Positions 60,875 to 64,000 of a DNA stretch of 64,000 nucleotides are shown here, piece by piece. Below the pieces are notes generated by a model, which worked only from the letters and a program-made list of their open reading frames with translations, was not told where the DNA came from and made no database searches. The translations under genes were made by a program, and so were the position numbers. This stretch comes from Paenibacillus beijingensis (GTDB lineage: Bacteria > Bacillota > Bacilli > Paenibacillales > Paenibacillaceae), in assembly GCF_000961095.1 (NCBI RefSeq), contig NZ_CP011058.1:3995501-4059500 (forward strand). Direction: 5' to 3'. Position 1 is the stretch's first letter. Each line of letters begins with the position of its first letter.

Positions 60875-61878
60875 TAACCGATACTTTTCACCGCCCATTA
60901 AAAGATTTAAGAATTTCCGTCACGGATCGCTGCAATTTACGCTGCACGTATTGCATGCCGAAAGAAATTTTTGGTGCGGATTATCCGTTTTTGCCGAAAT
61001 CGGAGCTGCTCGACTTTGATGAAATCGAGAGGCTGGTGCGGATTTTTGCCGCTTTCGGCGTTACCAAGATCCGGATAACGGGAGGCGAGCCCTTGCTTCG
61101 CCCCGGTCTGCCCCGATTATTGGACAGGATCAGGGCAATTAACGGAATCGAAGATATTGCCCTTACGACAAACGGGCTGCTTCTCCCCAAATATGCTGAA
61201 GATCTGAAATCCGCCGGCTTACACCGGGTGACGGTAAGTTTGGATTCGCTTGACGACGAGCGTTTTGGCCGCATCAACGGACTGGGCGTCGGAGTCGAGC
61301 CGGTGCTGAAAGGGATCGATGCCGCGGCAAAGGCAGGCATAAAAGTGAAAATTAACATGGTGGTCCAAAAAGGAGTGAACGACCAGGACATCGTTCCGAT
61401 GGCGCAGTATTTCAAGGAGACGGACCATATATTGCGCTTCATCGAATTTATGGATGTCGGAAATACGAACGGCTGGAAGATGGACCGGGTTGTGACGAAA
61501 CGGGAAATTATCGATATGATCGGCAAAACGATGCCGCTCGAGCCGGTTCAAAATGAATATGGAGAGGTGGCCTCCAGGTATCGTTATATTGGCACAAACA
61601 AAGAAATCGGGATCGTTTCGTCTGTTTCCGACGCGTTTTGCTCGACATGTACGAGGGCGAGACTGTCCGCTAACGGTTCCTTTTATACGTGTCTGTTTGC
61701 GTCGGAAGGTACGGATTTGCGGACACATTTGCGGTCCGGCATCTCGGACGAAGAGCTCTCGGCCATCATTGCGGCTGTTTGGAATAACAGGGACAACCGT
61801 TATTCCGAGATCCGGAATGAAAATACGGGAGAAGGCGGCAAAAAACCGAAAATTGAAATGTCCTATATCGGGGGTTAA
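60871..61878 (+). CDS. moaA: GTP 3',8-cyclase (molybdenum cofactor biosynthesis)
   Basis: 335 residues. Radical-SAM enzyme of molybdopterin synthesis: SVTDRCNLRCTYCMP with the CxxxCxxC cluster site, ITGGEPLLRP for SAM binding, and C-terminal FCSTCTRARLSANGSFYTCLF with the second Fe-S site that binds GTP. The protein ends in GG, as MoaA should. Coupled to xdhC by ATGA overlap. The other moa/mog/moe genes are not here. Confidence 0.97.
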   Translation: MITDTFHRPLKDLRISVTDRCNLRCTYCMPKEIFGADYPFLPKSELLDFDEIERLVRIFAAFGVTKIRITGGEPLLRPGLPRLLDRIRAINGIEDIALTTNGLLLPKYAEDLKSAGLHRVTVSLDSLDDERFGRINGLGVGVEPVLKGIDAAAKAGIKVKINMVVQKGVNDQDIVPMAQYFKETDHILRFIEFMDVGNTNGWKMDRVVTKREIIDMIGKTMPLEPVQNEYGEVASRYRYIGTNKEIGIVSSVSDAFCSTCTRARLSANGSFYTCLFASEGTDLRTHLRSGISDEELSAIIAAVWNNRDNRYSEIRNENTGEGGKKPKIEMSYIGG

Positions 61879-61902
61879 GTTATTGTATGCGATTGCTGCA
61901 GA

Positions 61903-61935
61903 AGACCAGAAGGAGAAAGCCTTTTGGTCTTTTTG
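61903..61935 (+). terminator. Terminator of xdhC-moaA
   Basis: AGACCAGAAGG (61903-61913), 6-nt loop, CCTTTTGGTCT (61920-61930, one mismatch), TTTTTG. Confidence 0.85.
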
Positions 61936-62043
61936 CACTCTATATTATATAAAAAATTAGAGAAGTTTTTTACCTTATACCAGAATCATGCTATTATGGA
62001 AGTATTCAAAAGCGGTTCTTTTGACCTGGAGGGAGAAGGACTA

Positions 62044-62748
62044 ATGGAAATGGCAAACAAGCTGGTGAAGGAAACGACAACAATGGCGGTTTACAGGCGG
62101 ATCTACGACCTCGTATTAAATGGAAATTTTCCTCCGGGCGAATGGATCCGCGAGCGCCAATTGAAGGAACTGCTCGGAGTAAGCAGCACGCCGATCCGTG
62201 AAGCGTTGCGAATGCTCGTTCAGGAAAGGATTCTGGAATCCGTCCCCCATCACGGGGTCCGCGTCAAAGATCTTTCGCTCAAGGAAATCAGGGATTATTA
62301 TGAGCTTCGTGCCGAATTGGAAGGGTTGGCAGCGGAGTTGGCCGCACAGCGCGGAAGCAGTACCCATTTTAAGCAAATGGAAGATCTTCTTCGGCTCCAG
62401 CCCGAACATTTCGACAACGCCGACCATGCGCAGGAGGCGATCGATTCGAATAATCAATTTCATGATCTGATCGTGGAAGCCAGCGGGAATGAAGCGTTAA
62501 AGAGCACGCTGCTGCATCTGCGTGCAGGAATAAGCTGGATTCAGGTTATGGCATGGAACCGAAACAAAGACCAAGACCGTCATTCGTTAACCTACCATCA
62601 GCACCGCGGAATTTTGGAGGCACTCATCAATCGGGATCCGAAGCTGGCTCGCTCTAGAATTCATGAGCATATTTGGGATTCGGTCAGTTTAATGGTATCT
62701 TCTCCGCACGAAGATGTAAGCGGTAAAATTTGGTCCGAAACGACATAG
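62044..62748 (+). CDS. GntR family transcriptional regulator, FCD type
   Basis: 234 residues. Winged helix-turn-helix GNFPPGEWIRERQLKELLGV then STPIREALRMLVQERIL and wing GVRVKDL; C-terminal FCD domain with metal/ligand histidines (NNQFHDLIVEASGN, YHQHRGILEALINRD, RSRIHEH). Binds an organic acid. ATG 62044 follows GGAGGGAGAAGGA; the frame back to 61924 overlaps the moaA terminator. Candidate binder of the ATTATATA-type palindromes flanking xdhC and the LysR gene. Confidence 0.92.
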   Translation: MEMANKLVKETTTMAVYRRIYDLVLNGNFPPGEWIRERQLKELLGVSSTPIREALRMLVQERILESVPHHGVRVKDLSLKEIRDYYELRAELEGLAAELAAQRGSSTHFKQMEDLLRLQPEHFDNADHAQEAIDSNNQFHDLIVEASGNEALKSTLLHLRAGISWIQVMAWNRNKDQDRHSLTYHQHRGILEALINRDPKLARSRIHEHIWDSVSLMVSSPHEDVSGKIWSETT

Positions 62749-62766
62749 CCGGTTCATCGACAGTCA

Positions 62767-62822
62767 GACATGTACAAGGGCTTCTCTACGGATAGCGGTT
62801 CCTTATACATGTCTGTTTTATT
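62767..62822. terminator. Inverted repeat between GntR and LysR genes (bidirectional terminator)
   Basis: A 14-bp stem with one mismatch (62767-62780 and 62801-62814, core AGACATGTA), followed by GTTTTATT on the plus strand. The genes converge on it. Confidence 0.75.
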
Positions 62823-62842
62823 AGAAGCAAGTCCTTTCCTCG

Positions 62843-63715
62843 TTAACCAACCTCTTGAACACTCCAGTTTTCCTGATTTAATTGAATGCCCTTATTCGCT
62901 AAATTGTCTTTATTATAAGCTAAGTAGTAGTTCATTTTGGTCAGCTGAATCTCTTTCGACAGCGGGATGCTGACCATTTCGTTATGTTCGATTTCTTTTT
63001 CCACGAATAATGGAGGTAACAAGGATACGCCGAGATGTTGGGTGATCAGGTTTTTGATGATTCCTACCTGGTTGGAATAAAGCTTTTTCTTAAAGCATCG
63101 TTCAGACAAGTTCGCCACGTTGTTTTTGTACGGCTCGTAAACGATCATCGTTTCTTCTTCCATGCATTCAAAGTTGTCTAACACGGACAGTTTCGCCAAC
63201 GGATGTGATGCGGGGAGAATCAAGCTGAATTCTTCAGAGCCGAGCAGGTAGCTTTCATAATTCGCTTTTTGAATGACGCTCGTTGTAAAGGCGATGTCCA
63301 CCGATTTATCGACCGAAGACTGCAGAACATTGGACGTTTCCAGAAAGGTCAAATGGATGTTCAAATGATCGTTTAAATTAGAGAAGTCTTTAATCGTGTT
63401 ATAGATAAGCGGGTGGCAGAGCGGAATTGAACTTCCGATCGAAAAAGAGCTTGGATGAGTGATTTCTTGTTTGGCCATCTTCAACGTATTCATAACGGAT
63501 TGAGCATGGGGCAAAAACCTTTCGCCTGCGCGCGTCAGCTGCACATTTCGTTTCCCCGACTTTCCTCTTGCAAAAAGCTCCTGCCCGAGCATTTCTTCCA
63601 GCAGCGTAATCCGATTCGTAACCGTCGGCTGAGGCACATACAATTGCTTGGCCGCCTCCGTAAAATTACCGTATTTGCAAACAACAATGAATGTTTCAAG
63701 ATGTATGATGTTCAT
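62843..63715 (-). CDS. LysR family transcriptional regulator
   Basis: 290 residues. N-terminal helix-turn-helix TFIVVCKYGNFTEAAKQLYV and TVTNRITLLEEMLGQELFAR, then the substrate-binding region (GSSIPLCHPLIYNTIKDFSN, LTFLETSNVLQSSVDKSVDI). Sequence is AT-rich compared with neighbours. ATG at 63713-63715 follows GGGAGGAAG. Target unknown; the AT-rich 285 bp between its start and the window end likely contain a divergent promoter for a gene beyond the edge. Confidence 0.93.
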   Translation of the reverse strand: MNIIHLETFIVVCKYGNFTEAAKQLYVPQPTVTNRITLLEEMLGQELFARGKSGKRNVQLTRAGERFLPHAQSVMNTLKMAKQEITHPSSFSIGSSIPLCHPLIYNTIKDFSNLNDHLNIHLTFLETSNVLQSSVDKSVDIAFTTSVIQKANYESYLLGSEEFSLILPASHPLAKLSVLDNFECMEEETMIVYEPYKNNVANLSERCFKKKLYSNQVGIIKNLITQHLGVSLLPPLFVEKEIEHNEMVSIPLSKEIQLTKMNYYLAYNKDNLANKGIQLNQENWSVQEVG

Positions 63716-64000
63716 CGAAAAGTACTTCCTCCCTTGATAAGTAACATGGATAGCACCCCGTTAAACATAATTGGAAGCATTCATCCTATAAACAGTCCTT
63801 TTTCGTAATATTATATAACATATATAATGTTGCGTCTATCATTTTTCCCATCCGATTCGGGAAATCGAAACTTTATGTTAAGAAATATGACGTAAAAATG
63901 GCAGTGAAAATGCGGGTTTCGATCTCACATTCACAATCCTTATTCGAAAATAAACGTTTCATATTTAACATTTTATATAATGCAAGATAGAATTCGATTA
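63716..64000. other. AT-rich upstream region of the LysR gene
   Basis: No gene is visible. An 8-bp-arm palindrome ATTATATA-ACA-TATATAAT sits at 63810-63828, extending to AACATATATAATGTT (63817-63831); a related AACATTTTATATAATG lies at about 63967. These may be operators for a divergent operon that begins past the window. Confidence 0.55.

Noticed and set aside
1..64000. Prophage, integrase, tRNA or rRNA genes
   Set aside because: None were recognised: no phage structural genes, no transposases, no cloverleaf-like tRNA sequence noticed by eye. A tRNA scan would be decisive for tRNAs.

Overview
The window looks like the chromosome of a spore-forming bacillus of the Paenibacillus/Cohnella type (Bacillota). 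It is moderately GC-rich, uses strong AGGAGG ribosome sites and many TTG/GTG starts, has an alanine T-box leader, carries S-layer-homology proteins, and its first 15 kb follows the Bacillus subtilis yrvO/yrrD-yrrI-alaS-yrzL-yrrK-yrzB-mltG-yrrN-yrrO-pbpI order. The species assignment is an inference from these traits; no marker gene such as 16S rRNA is present.

Layout. 1-15.5 kb is housekeeping: a cysteine desulfurase (cut by the window edge), a PRC-barrel protein, a zinc-ribbon microprotein, an AI-2E-type permease, T-box/alaS, ireB, ruvX, two tandem DUF1292 genes, mltG, two U32 (TrhP-type) tRNA-hydroxylation proteins, a chemoreceptor and a class B PBP. 15.5-21 kb holds a second AI-2E permease, a NodB deacetylase fused to a YkoP-like domain, a VOC protein and ilvD. 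21.4-26.3 kb is a complete-looking urease operon ureABCFGD without ureE, in which UreG carries a histidine tail. 26.5-32.9 kb holds a MarR regulator, a nitroreductase, a repeat-rich non-coding stretch, a small acidic protein, an SLH-GH18 protein and a deoR-deoC pair. 33.2-39.7 kb holds an aromatic-acid-exporter-like protein, two AraC regulators and a GH2 beta-galactosidase.

39.7-56.3 kb is a catabolic island. It contains a ketopantoate-reductase-like enzyme, a decayed M19 dipeptidase, an SDR, an unknown small protein, a TRAP transporter (dctPQM), a 36-residue microprotein coupled to an amidase, a D-2-hydroxyacid dehydrogenase, a LutABC-like Fe-S oxidation system, a class II aldolase, an octopine-dehydrogenase-type and a 3-hydroxyacyl-CoA-dehydrogenase-type enzyme, and a regulator combining XylR_N, V4R and PucR-type output. 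The genes mostly overlap or abut and run in one direction, which suggests uptake of a carboxylate/amide substrate, hydrolysis and stepwise oxidation; the substrate cannot be read from the sequence. 56.3-64 kb has an MFS permease, a tannase/feruloyl-esterase-family hydrolase, xdhC-moaA, a GntR/FCD regulator and a LysR regulator, with AT-rich palindromes in the flanking intergenic DNA.

The least explained signals are two families of small intergenic repeats: (i) a 50-bp-period element with a conserved CTAACGRA core at 18.5 kb and 28.6 kb, and (ii) a 39-42 bp hairpin element sitting directly upstream of the Shine-Dalgarno of two unrelated genes (29.15 kb and, in tandem, 40.65 kb). Beside them is a possible cysteine-rich 11-residue-repeat protein (28.26-28.59 kb) whose repeat units differ partly by synonymous changes.
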